IMG/VR virus record: IMGVR_UViG_3300006101_000574
Span: 1-20,042 of that record
DNA length: 20,042 bases
Source of the DNA: a virus
Direction: 5' to 3' (one strand)
How positions within the stretch are numbered: position 1 is the stretch's first letter; every line of letters begins with the position of its first letter. The position numbers were made by a program, and so were the translations under genes. Below are positions 12,227-18,618 of this stretch, piece by piece. The notes below the pieces were generated by a model. It was not told where the DNA came from and did no database searches. It saw only the letters and a list, made by a program, of their open reading frames with translations.

Positions 12227-12958
12227 ATGCGATTTAGAGAATTTGTTGATACTAAAATATTCAATCCTCGACCTCAAATAGTTGGCGATAAAGATGTGTT
12301 TGCCATGCAACAAGAATTAAAAGCCAAGGGTGAAAATTTAGGAACCTTTGGTCCTAATCACGATGGGCTAGATGGTCTGCTAGGACCTTACACTCGACAT
12401 GCAGCTGATCATCAGCCAGAGATTGCGGCCAAATACAAAACTGTTTTAGATCGCCCTAACAGTGCTGATGCACAGAAAATTGATGTGTCAGCTATCCAAG
12501 ATCCAGACTTTAATAAAAAGCTAGATAAGATTGCCAACGACCTAGGTGTTAAGTCTAGCGACCTACTGACCATAATGAAATTTGAATCAGGTGTTAATCC
12601 AAGTATCTATAACAAGGCAGGCAGTGGCGCAGTAGGATTGATTCAGTTTATGCCTAACACTGCTCGTGACCTAGGTACTACCACAGCTGAATTAGCGCAA
12701 ATGGATGCTGTACAACAGCTAGACTACGTCTACAAATATTTTAAGAAAGTAGGTGTAGGTAACGGCACACTAGGGGACCTATATATGGCGGTGTTTATGC
12801 CTAAGTTTGTAGGCTATCCTAACGATACTGTACTAGGTCAAGATGGTGCTGACGGATTTGCCGGTAGAGTTTATGCACAGAACTCCGGATTAGATAAAAA
12901 CAGAGATGGTGCTATCACTGTCGGTGATGTAAAAAATTCCATACAAAGAACTGCTTAA
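12227..12958 (+). CDS. peptidoglycan-binding / lytic transglycosylase-like protein
   Basis: Three-part protein of 243 residues. Residues 22-66 look like a peptidoglycan-binding repeat (FAMQQELKAKGENLGTFG then DGLDGLLGPYT). Residues 95-175 are an SLT/goose-type transglycosylase domain with the catalytic glutamate in MKFESGVNP (E120) and the GLIQFMPNTA motif (137-146). The C-terminal GLDKNRDGAITVGDV (221-235) is an EF-hand-like calcium loop (DxNxDGxIxxxD). The N terminus MRFREFVD recalls capsid-targeting leaders of T4-like phages, so it may travel in the virion. GGAG lies five bases before the ATG. Likely role: local cell-wall cleavage during entry or lysis. Confidence 0.8.
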   Translation: MRFREFVDTKIFNPRPQIVGDKDVFAMQQELKAKGENLGTFGPNHDGLDGLLGPYTRHAADHQPEIAAKYKTVLDRPNSADAQKIDVSAIQDPDFNKKLDKIANDLGVKSSDLLTIMKFESGVNPSIYNKAGSGAVGLIQFMPNTARDLGTTTAELAQMDAVQQLDYVYKYFKKVGVGNGTLGDLYMAVFMPKFVGYPNDTVLGQDGADGFAGRVYAQNSGLDKNRDGAITVGDVKNSIQRTA

Positions 12959-12964
12959 TAAATA
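12957..12964 (+). promoter_or_regulatory. T4-type late promoter box
   Basis: AATAAATA overlaps the stop codon of the transglycosylase-like gene and ends five bases before the ATG of the YqgE-like gene (12970). The T4-spaced start site would be exactly at 12970, with no Shine-Dalgarno between. Confidence 0.6.
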
Positions 12965-12969
12965 CCTGC

Positions 12970-13518
12970 ATGAATATTGTAGGTAACTTACTAATCGCAC
13001 CCCCAGCTGTAAAAAATAACTTCTGGCACAAGACAGTGATCATGATCACTGAACATCACACACGTGGCAGCGCCGGGTTGGTGCTAAACAAACGTAGTGA
13101 ATTAACTCTAAATGAATTTGGCGCACAGTTAGGCATACCTTTAGACTTGCCAGGATACCTCTATGTAGGTGGTCCTGTGAATGTTAAAAGTCTAAGTTTC
13201 CTACATACCAATGAGTGGGTCAGCAAAAACACCATGCATGTTAACAACGAGTTTTCAGTTAGCTCTGCAGAAGATATCCTACCTAGACTTAGTGCAGGAG
13301 ATTGTCCAAAACAATGGAGAATCTTCTTGGGTATGTGCGGTTGGGGCCCTGGACAGTTGTTAGGTGAAATCAAAGGCGAAAACGGTTGGGAACACAACAA
13401 CAGTTGGTGTACTGTAAACAGTGATGCTAGCCTAGTGTTTAAGTCAGATCAAAAAGATCAATGGTGCGAGGCACTCGATCGTTCTGCGCAGGAATTTGCT
13501 CAAAACATCCTAGCATAG
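12970..13518 (+). CDS. YqgE/AlgH family protein (UPF0301)
   Basis: A 182-residue protein of the YqgE/AlgH (DUF179/UPF0301) family. The diagnostic start is NLLIAPPAVKNNFWHKTVIMI, then EHHTRGSAGLVLNKRS, later GYLYVGGPV and the FLGMCGWGPGQLLGEI block. This family is widespread in proteobacteria; its members have been linked to regulation but the molecular role is unresolved. Length is normal for the family (about 185 aa) and all core motifs are intact, so it is probably functional. It is unusual cargo for a phage. The gene follows a late-type box with no ribosome site visible. It may modify host regulation late in infection, but the sequence alone does not show how. Confidence 0.9.
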   Translation: MNIVGNLLIAPPAVKNNFWHKTVIMITEHHTRGSAGLVLNKRSELTLNEFGAQLGIPLDLPGYLYVGGPVNVKSLSFLHTNEWVSKNTMHVNNEFSVSSAEDILPRLSAGDCPKQWRIFLGMCGWGPGQLLGEIKGENGWEHNNSWCTVNSDASLVFKSDQKDQWCEALDRSAQEFAQNILA

Positions 13519-13535
13519 ACTGTAATCTGTAGTAC

Positions 13536-13543
13536 AATAAATA
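13536..13543 (+). promoter_or_regulatory. T4-type late promoter box
   Basis: AATAAATA with an expected start site near 13549, just at the AAGAGG ribosome site (13549-13554) of the HNH gene. It gives a short leader that retains the Shine-Dalgarno. Confidence 0.55.
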
Positions 13544-13559
13544 ATTAAAAGAGGTTATA

Positions 13560-14075
13560 ATGGCGGCAACATTATTGCTCAATGCTGACGGCGCACCCGT
13601 GGGCTACATGCCATTGAGCACACTAACTTGGGAAGATGCAATCCGATATATGGTCTTAGACAAGGCCGATGTACTAATGTTTCACGACAATTGGATTGTG
13701 CGCTCTGCCAATTGGGAAACACAGGTCCCTAGTGTTATGATGTTGCGAGAGTACATGAAACCTAAAACTGTTGTACGTTTCAGTCGCACAAATGTATATC
13801 TACGCGATCACGGTCGTTGTCAGTACTGTAGCAAACATATCACACGGCAGGAGTCAACTCTAGATCATGTAATACCTGTGTCAAAAGGTGGAAAGACTAC
13901 TTGGGAAAACTGCACCACAGCATGTGGACCATGTAATTCAGCCAAGAGTGATGTTACCAAAGGTTGGAAACCTAAAATCAAACCCTACAAGCCAGACTAC
14001 TATGAACTGGTAAGTAAACGTAAGAAAGAAGAATTCAACATAAGGTATACAGAATGGCTACAATTTTTACAGTAA
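13560..14075 (+). CDS. HNH endonuclease family protein (171 aa)
   Basis: Typical HNH nuclease of the family with an N-terminal LLLNADGAPVGYMPLS...WEDAIRY module (residues 5-30) and a C-terminal HNH domain. RDHGRCQYC gives C87/C90, STLDHVIPVSKGG gives D102-H103, WENCTTACGPCN gives N117, C122/C125 and N126, all the expected zinc and catalytic residues. AAGAGG six bases before ATG is a good ribosome site. Related bacterial proteins are of unclear function. In phages such genes may be homing endonucleases or DNA-processing enzymes; standing alone between YqgE and DUF454, it could be a free-standing mobile endonuclease, but there is no intron or insertion scar. Confidence 0.85.
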   Translation: MAATLLLNADGAPVGYMPLSTLTWEDAIRYMVLDKADVLMFHDNWIVRSANWETQVPSVMMLREYMKPKTVVRFSRTNVYLRDHGRCQYCSKHITRQESTLDHVIPVSKGGKTTWENCTTACGPCNSAKSDVTKGWKPKIKPYKPDYYELVSKRKKEEFNIRYTEWLQFLQ

Positions 14076-14488
14076 AAGTTAAGAAGGCACTGTGGTGCGC
14101 ACTAGGGTTCCTATGCCTAGGGTTAGCCTATATTGGATTGATTACCCCCGGTATCCCTTGGTCAACTCCTACAGTAGGAGCAGCCTATTGCTTTGCCAAG
14201 GGCAGTGATCGTATGCATAATTGGCTGATGAATCATCGTATTTTTGGACCATTCCTACGTGGATGGGCAGAGAAGCGTGTATTTCCAGTTAAGGCTCGCT
14301 GGCTTATGGTATTAACAATGGACAGCAGTCTTATCATCATGTGGTTCACTACACACAATGTCAAAGCAGTGGCCTGCACAGGTATCTTTATGGCCTTGAT
14401 AGCATGGTGGGCTATGGCCTACCCTAAATCAGCAGAAGAATACGATGAACGTAAAGCAGCCGGAAAGAAGATAGGCTGGTTCGGGTAA
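14054..14488 (+). CDS. DUF454/YbaN family inner-membrane protein (144 aa)
   Basis: Membrane protein of the DUF454 (YbaN-like) family. TM1 is ALWCALGFLCLGLAYIGLI (residues 12-30). The family hallmark is GIPWSTPTVGAAYCFAKGSDRMHNWL, then NHRIFGPFLRGWAE. Two further hydrophobic segments are residues 83-98 (WLMVLTMDSSLIIMWF) and 105-122. It overlaps the HNH gene by 22 bases. AAGG eight bases upstream supports the ATG at 14054; the next Met would delete the first helix. The family is of unknown function in bacteria. Here it sits in the late block among envelope-directed proteins (transglycosylase, exported nuclease, lipoprotein). Confidence 0.83.
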   Translation: MATIFTVKVKKALWCALGFLCLGLAYIGLITPGIPWSTPTVGAAYCFAKGSDRMHNWLMNHRIFGPFLRGWAEKRVFPVKARWLMVLTMDSSLIIMWFTTHNVKAVACTGIFMALIAWWAMAYPKSAEEYDERKAAGKKIGWFG

Positions 14489-14491
14489 CAT

Positions 14492-14499
14492 CATAAATA
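14492..14499 (+). promoter_or_regulatory. T4-type late promoter box
   Basis: CATAAATA, seven of eight matches to TATAAATA. The start site by T4 spacing is near 14505, inside the left arm of the hairpin at 14499-14526. Confidence 0.55.
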
Positions 14500-14526
14500 G
14501 TAGTACTTTATAATAGGAGTACTACT
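14499..14526 (+). promoter_or_regulatory. hairpin over the ribosome-binding site of the exported nuclease gene
   Basis: AGTAGTACT (14499-14507) and AGTACTACT (14518-14526) are perfect nine-base complements around a ten-base loop. The AGGAG ribosome site (14515-14519) spans loop and stem, and the ATG at 14528 is just past it. Read-through RNA from upstream would form this structure; RNA started at the late box (about 14505) would lack most of the left arm. Confidence 0.6.
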
Positions 14527-14527
14527 C

Positions 14528-15349
14528 ATGAAGAAATACTTATTAGGCTTGGTTTTAGCCTTAGTTGCTACTAGCAGTTTCGCTTGGACACAACGCCAAC
14601 CAAATCCTCCACAAGCATGCCAACCACATGCTCCATACGGTTTCCCACAAACAGCTGGTGTTACACCAATTTGCCGTCAAGCATATCTAGTTGGATATGA
14701 TGCGGCAGCCAAGTTGCCTAAATATGTAACATATGAACTATTGCCACAAAACGCACTAGGATGTGTTGCTCGTACTAATGCATTTGCTGCTGATCAGTCC
14801 GTGCCAAATGGTGCTACACCAGCTGACTATGCTGGTACAGGTTACGATAAAGGACACATGAGTCCAGATGGTGACTTATCATGGGACGTTCAAGTAGAGT
14901 TCGAAAGTTTCTTGATGACCAATATGAGCCCACAAGCGGGCAGTTTGAACCGTGGTATTTGGAAACTGTTAGAAACATCAGTACGTGGTTGGGCAGTACA
15001 ACGCGGTCAATCATATACAGTTTATGTAGGTGGTTTATATGGCCCAGGCGACAAAACAATTGGTAAAGGCGTAGTTGTACCACATGGTTTCTACAAGATC
15101 GTTATCAACAATCAAACTAAAGAGATCGCAGGATGGGGCTTTCCGCACACAGCACCGTATCCAAACTTGGGTAATGACTTAACCAAGTTCCGTGTTCCAG
15201 TTGCTACTATTATGAAAGATGCTGGTGTGCAATTTGCGTTTCCACAAGGTGCAGTTGAACTTGCGCCGGGTAAAGAATGGCCAGTTGATTTTGGCGCTTT
15301 AACCAATGCTAAACGTGCTAAGTGTGGCGCAAATGCAAGTACCGACTAA
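14528..15349 (+). CDS. exported DNA/RNA non-specific endonuclease (NUC1/Serratia type)
   Basis: A 273-residue ββα-metal nuclease with a cleavable signal peptide. MKKYLLGLVLALVATSSFA ends in a textbook SFA site before W20. The catalytic motif is GYDKGHMSPDGD (DKGH at 107-110, histidine general base H110), a form of the family's DRGH. TNMSPQAGSLNRGIW supplies the magnesium asparagine (N141), with E149 nearby. Export implies action in the periplasm or outside the cell, unlike ordinary phage nucleases. Cysteines at 31, 49, 79 and 267 could form disulfides. Possible roles: degrading incoming DNA of competitors, or DNA released at lysis. Its ribosome site lies in a hairpin beside a late promoter, so it is probably made only late. 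Confidence 0.88.
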   Translation: MKKYLLGLVLALVATSSFAWTQRQPNPPQACQPHAPYGFPQTAGVTPICRQAYLVGYDAAAKLPKYVTYELLPQNALGCVARTNAFAADQSVPNGATPADYAGTGYDKGHMSPDGDLSWDVQVEFESFLMTNMSPQAGSLNRGIWKLLETSVRGWAVQRGQSYTVYVGGLYGPGDKTIGKGVVVPHGFYKIVINNQTKEIAGWGFPHTAPYPNLGNDLTKFRVPVATIMKDAGVQFAFPQGAVELAPGKEWPVDFGALTNAKRAKCGANASTD

Positions 15350-15422
15350 TCCAGATAAATACCCTGTGTATCCCGAAGATGACGGCTACGACACTCCAAA
15401 GAATCCTTATAGCGATGTTTGA
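15333..15422 (+). CDS. possible minicistron (29 aa)
   Basis: An ATG overlapping the end of the nuclease gene opens 29 codons (MQVPTNPDKYPVYPEDDGYD then TPKNPYSDV), proline/tyrosine/aspartate-rich. A late-type box (15354-15361) lies inside it, and an in-frame GTG at 15366 stands at the expected start site. So the real product may be only the last 18 residues, or nothing. Low certainty. Confidence 0.3.
   Translation: MQVPTNPDKYPVYPEDDGYDTPKNPYSDV
15354..15361 (+). promoter_or_regulatory. T4-type late promoter box
   Basis: GATAAATA (seven of eight matches to the consensus) with an expected start near 15367. It probably drives the coiled-coil, HAD and lipoprotein genes downstream. Confidence 0.5.
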
Positions 15423-15483
15423 GTGTCTAGCTTGTCTAGGATGTGGGTTAGGTGGATTGGAATATGATAAAAAAGACGATTGA
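15415..15483 (+). CDS. possible cysteine-rich minicistron (22 aa)
   Basis: ATG overlapping the previous stop (ATGTTTGA) opens 22 codons: MFECLACLGCGLGGLEYDKK and DD. The CxxCxxC pattern is unusual for chance sequence. It overlaps the start of the coiled-coil gene in another frame. No Shine-Dalgarno; accepted only as a possibility. Confidence 0.3.
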   Translation: MFECLACLGCGLGGLEYDKKDD

Positions 15484-16834
15484 ACGGGATTTACTGCTAG
15501 GGTTATCTAAAAAACTTGGTGTTTTATTTGAAGAAATTGCCAAGGAATTGTACCAACAGCAACTACCAGGAATACCTGAGCCAGTGATGCCTCCCGAGGG
15601 TGAAAAACAGTTTGAACCTCATGAAAAGATTCCAGGAAAAACACTACCAGGAATCGAGCGTCCTTCACAGGTTTCCACTACCGTACATAATCTAAAACAG
15701 TTTCAACCTTATCTAAAATCAGCAGGAAGAAAAGTATATCCATCAATGGGGGGCAGTCTACACCCTAAAATGATCAATCTACAAGATGGAAATGTGATGT
15801 ACGTGTTTGACAGAAATAGACACTCACATGGAAAACATTCTAAGCCTCTGGCTAGCATTATTTTTAATCCAACAACTGGAAAGATCCAAGGACATGATGT
15901 GGTAAGGCTCAATCCACAAGAACAACAGTATGTTTTTAATTGGTTAAAAAGAAACGCTGGAAATAGACAACAGTTTTACCCTTCAGTGATTCCTACTAAT
16001 GTGCATGAAGAAGAAAATCATAAGGCACATAAAAAAGATCAAGATACTGATCGTCAGACAGCTGATCCTTTAAATTATCACGGAACTGATCCTGCTATTA
16101 GAAGTTTGTTGTTTAAGGCTGCACAGGAAGTAGGACCTAAACAAAATCACTTAGAAACTCTGCTAGCTTTCTTATCCAGAAAAGAAGAAGAACATCAGGG
16201 CATGATTGATAACCTTTCTGCAGAAAATGAACAACAAAGAGCAGAAATCAAAGGACTTATCCAACAAATAGAAAATCTAGTCACTGACATTAGAGAAAAA
16301 GAAAAACGTTTCCAAGACTTTAATCAGCAGGTAGCTCAACAATCAGATATGACTGTTCAGCAACAGGCCAAAGCTGCACAGGCGCAAGCTCAAACACAGG
16401 CTGCACAACAACCAGCGGCACAGGCTGCACAACAACCAGCGGCACAGGCTGCACAACAACCAGCACCTGTGTCAAATGTTGTACCAATGAGAGCTAAAAG
16501 ACAACAGCCAACTGCTGCTAACGTAGCTCAATATCGTCAAGCTGCAGAATCTGTTCAAGGTAGTATTGAACAGGTACTACTTGAAGGATTAGCAAATCAC
16601 CTAGGTGAACTATGGGAAGGTGCTTTTAAAAATATAGATATTGATCGACAGGAACAAGGCCATACAGCTACATTTGAAGTAGGTCGCTACAAAGATGGAT
16701 TTTGGATTCCTTTACAACATCACGCAAGCCAAGAACAAGCACAGTTTCATGCTAAAAATCTAAAAAAGAAATATCCCAGTATGGAAGTCGGTATTAAAGG
16801 TCAAGACGGACAAGTTAAACTTGTGGGACTATGA
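15464..16834 (+). CDS. coiled-coil protein with Ala/Gln/Pro repeat (456 aa)
   Basis: Unknown function. The ATG at 15464 is preferred over a TTG 12 bases earlier. Order of parts: N-terminal helix and proline-rich linker (1-70); a globular segment around INLQDGNVMYVFDRNRHSHG and IIFNPTTGKIQGHDVVRLNP (about 100-160); a long coiled coil (about 225-300, ending ENLVTDIREKEKRFQDFN); a tandem AAQQPAAQ linker (about 312-334, see the DNA repeat); and a C-terminal domain (HTATFEVGRYKDGFWIPLQ, then MEVGIKGQDGQVKLVGL). It is in the late block and overlaps the HAD gene by an ATGA. The layout suggests a structural or scaffold protein; T4 homologues are not recognisable. Confidence 0.75.
   Translation: MIKKTIERDLLLGLSKKLGVLFEEIAKELYQQQLPGIPEPVMPPEGEKQFEPHEKIPGKTLPGIERPSQVSTTVHNLKQFQPYLKSAGRKVYPSMGGSLHPKMINLQDGNVMYVFDRNRHSHGKHSKPLASIIFNPTTGKIQGHDVVRLNPQEQQYVFNWLKRNAGNRQQFYPSVIPTNVHEEENHKAHKKDQDTDRQTADPLNYHGTDPAIRSLLFKAAQEVGPKQNHLETLLAFLSRKEEEHQGMIDNLSAENEQQRAEIKGLIQQIENLVTDIREKEKRFQDFNQQVAQQSDMTVQQQAKAAQAQAQTQAAQQPAAQAAQQPAAQAAQQPAPVSNVVPMRAKRQQPTAANVAQYRQAAESVQGSIEQVLLEGLANHLGELWEGAFKNIDIDRQEQGHTATFEVGRYKDGFWIPLQHHASQEQAQFHAKNLKKKYPSMEVGIKGQDGQVKLVGL
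16400..16465 (+). repeat. 24-bp in-frame tandem repeat (about 2.75 copies)
   Basis: The unit beginning GCTGCACAACAACCAGCGGC is repeated at 16400 and 16424 without mismatch and partially at 16448. It codes AAQQPAAQ in the linker of the coiled-coil protein. The copies are identical at DNA level, which suggests recent expansion by slippage. Confidence 0.9.
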
Positions 16835-17991
16835 GAGCTCGTGAAATACAGCCTCGCAAACTAGTTATATTTGACATAGATGATACTTTAGTTCATACAC
16901 AAACTAAAGTTCATGTAGTCAAAGACGGTCAGGTGGTTAAAAGTCTAAACAGCCACGATTTCACCCACTACAAACTGCAACCAGACGAAGAATTTGATTT
17001 TGGTGATTTCCGTGATGCACGTGAATTCTTTGATAATGCCAAACCTATCATTCCTATGATCAATCAGCTGAAGCATGATATTAACACAGGCAATACAGTG
17101 ATCATGGTTACTGCACGTGCAGACTTCAATGACAGAGAACTGTTCTTAGATACATTCCGCAAGTATGGAATAGATATGGATAAGGTTCACGTGCATCGCG
17201 CAGGTAATCTTGTTGGCAAATTTTCAACAGAAGAAAAGAAAAAGATTATTATCAGAGATCAATTAAAAAAAACACACTTCACTAAAGCAATCATGTACGA
17301 TGATGCTGAACCTAATCTGCATGCGTTTGTCAGTTTGAAGAATGAATTCCCACACACTAAATTTTATGCGTGGCATGTTAGCCTAGACGGCGATGCTAGT
17401 GAATATCATAGAACAGATGAAGGTGCATTTGGCAATCTAGTATGGAAGGGGCAACAACAGTCTACTCCTAGCAAACAACATGTAGAACCACGTAATAGTC
17501 TACAAGATCTAGGCTCTGAACATGGTTCAGGCAAAGAACTTAGAGCAGCAGAATATAGTCCTAGGGATTTACAGCGTCAACGAGAAGCAGAATATTGGCG
17601 TAAAAAGGACATGGCAGATCGTATGGCTTGGCATCACGATGACGGTGAGCAGGATTGGCAGGGTGAAACTGTTGATCCAATAAGCGGCCACGGAATTAAC
17701 GTGCCTAAATCAAATATAAAACAAACTACTAACACTCATGTTACCCGTAAAGATCCAGCTGTAAAAGTAGATATACAACAGCGACAACCAGATCCGCATG
17801 CCTACACCTACAGCAAACCTAGTGAAAACTTTGCCGATGGTCGAGGTCCAGGACGTCCAGGCGATAGCCAGCGTCACGGTATACCTAAAGGTGCTACTAT
17901 GGCTGAATTAGAAAAAGCCAGTCATAGTAAAGGTCGTAAAGGACAACTAGCTCGTTGGCAGTTAAACATGCGTAGAGGACACAAAAAATGA
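16831..17991 (+). CDS. HAD-superfamily phosphatase with basic C-terminal tail (386 aa)
   Basis: Residues 10-190 form a HAD phosphatase: LVIFDIDDTLVH has nucleophile D15 and D17; MVTARAD is motif II (T94); lysines near 137-147 give motif III; and AIMYDDAEPN is motif IV (D157, D158). This resembles the phosphatase of T4 polynucleotide kinase/phosphatase and related enzymes, but no kinase P-loop is present. The remaining 190 residues are low in hydrophobics and mostly charged. They end in GRGPGRPGDSQRHG, an AT-hook-like GRP core, and a basic GRKGQLARWQLNMRRGHKK segment. Both ends are in ATGA overlaps. Likely removes a phosphate from a nucleic-acid end or nucleotide, with the tail binding DNA; substrate not shown. 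Confidence 0.82.
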   Translation: MRAREIQPRKLVIFDIDDTLVHTQTKVHVVKDGQVVKSLNSHDFTHYKLQPDEEFDFGDFRDAREFFDNAKPIIPMINQLKHDINTGNTVIMVTARADFNDRELFLDTFRKYGIDMDKVHVHRAGNLVGKFSTEEKKKIIIRDQLKKTHFTKAIMYDDAEPNLHAFVSLKNEFPHTKFYAWHVSLDGDASEYHRTDEGAFGNLVWKGQQQSTPSKQHVEPRNSLQDLGSEHGSGKELRAAEYSPRDLQRQREAEYWRKKDMADRMAWHHDDGEQDWQGETVDPISGHGINVPKSNIKQTTNTHVTRKDPAVKVDIQQRQPDPHAYTYSKPSENFADGRGPGRPGDSQRHGIPKGATMAELEKASHSKGRKGQLARWQLNMRRGHKK

Positions 17992-18371
17992 AAAAATTAT
18001 TAATTGCACTGTCTTTTGTAGGTCTTACTGCTTGCTCAAGTATAACCGGACTAATTCCCAGCAAGTGGGACGATAATCAAAGTCGTGCCGCAGTAGATCT
18101 ACAGGTAGATGTTCGCCATTTTGACTGCACAGGCGATCAAAAAGCTCAGTTGGCTGCGATTGCTAGACAAGTAGAATGGTTTAATCTGTATGCGGCTAGT
18201 AAAGGTACCGATGACATGGCTAAACTGAATGCTGTGTTTGCCACAACAGTTAAAGAGTATCAGGATCGTTTGAATCAAGGACCCGTTAGTCCTATCTATT
18301 GCGACTTAAAAAAGAAAATTATGATTCAGCAGGCTGACATAATATCAAAAGCAGTTCTATTTAGATTCTAA
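17988..18371 (+). CDS. lipoprotein (127 aa)
   Basis: Signal peptide with lipobox: MKKLLIALSFVGLTACSS, with cleavage before C16 (LTAC). The mature part has LIPSKWDDNQSRAAVDLQVD, a pair of cysteines (DCTG and YCDLKK) that could form a disulfide, and a C-terminal KAVLFRF. Serine after the Cys (CSS) favours outer-membrane sorting by the E. coli +2 rule. It may be an outer-membrane lysis (o-spanin-like) or exclusion lipoprotein. No matching inner-membrane spanin partner is apparent, though the 78-residue helical gene follows directly. Overlaps the HAD gene stop by ATGA. Confidence 0.8.
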   Translation: MKKLLIALSFVGLTACSSITGLIPSKWDDNQSRAAVDLQVDVRHFDCTGDQKAQLAAIARQVEWFNLYAASKGTDDMAKLNAVFATTVKEYQDRLNQGPVSPIYCDLKKKIMIQQADIISKAVLFRF

Positions 18372-18381
18372 GGAAAATATC

Positions 18382-18618
18382 ATGAGCGATATATTAAATC
18401 AAGTAGCATCAAGTGGTGATCAATGGGCAGCAGAACGTGCTCAATATGCTCTACAAGTACATGACGCAGTGGTCAGTGGACAAATGAGCAAAAGTGAAGC
18501 GACTGAAGTATTGCAAGATATGATTGCCACACAACAACTACAAGAAGCTGCACAAGCTGATCAAATCAAAGCTGCCCTATTCTTTGGAATTACTCAGCTG
18601 ATCAGTATGTACGCTTAA
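18382..18618 (+). CDS. small helical protein (78 aa)
   Basis: Hypothetical protein of two or three helices ([20 protein letters not shown], then [20 protein letters not shown]), ending with a hydrophobic [17 protein letters not shown] that could be membrane-associated. AAGGA nine bases before the ATG. It follows the lipoprotein by ten bases and so may act with it at the envelope. It ends 17 bases inside the convergent ALAS gene. Confidence 0.7.
   Translation: MSDILNQVASSGDQWAAERAQYALQVHDAVVSGQMSKSEATEVLQDMIATQQLQEAAQADQIKAALFFGITQLISMYA

Noticed and set aside
13560-14075. Intron or inserted homing-endonuclease element
   Set aside because: The flanking genes are intact, there is no split gene or intron-like structure, and the HNH gene is overlapped by its neighbour.
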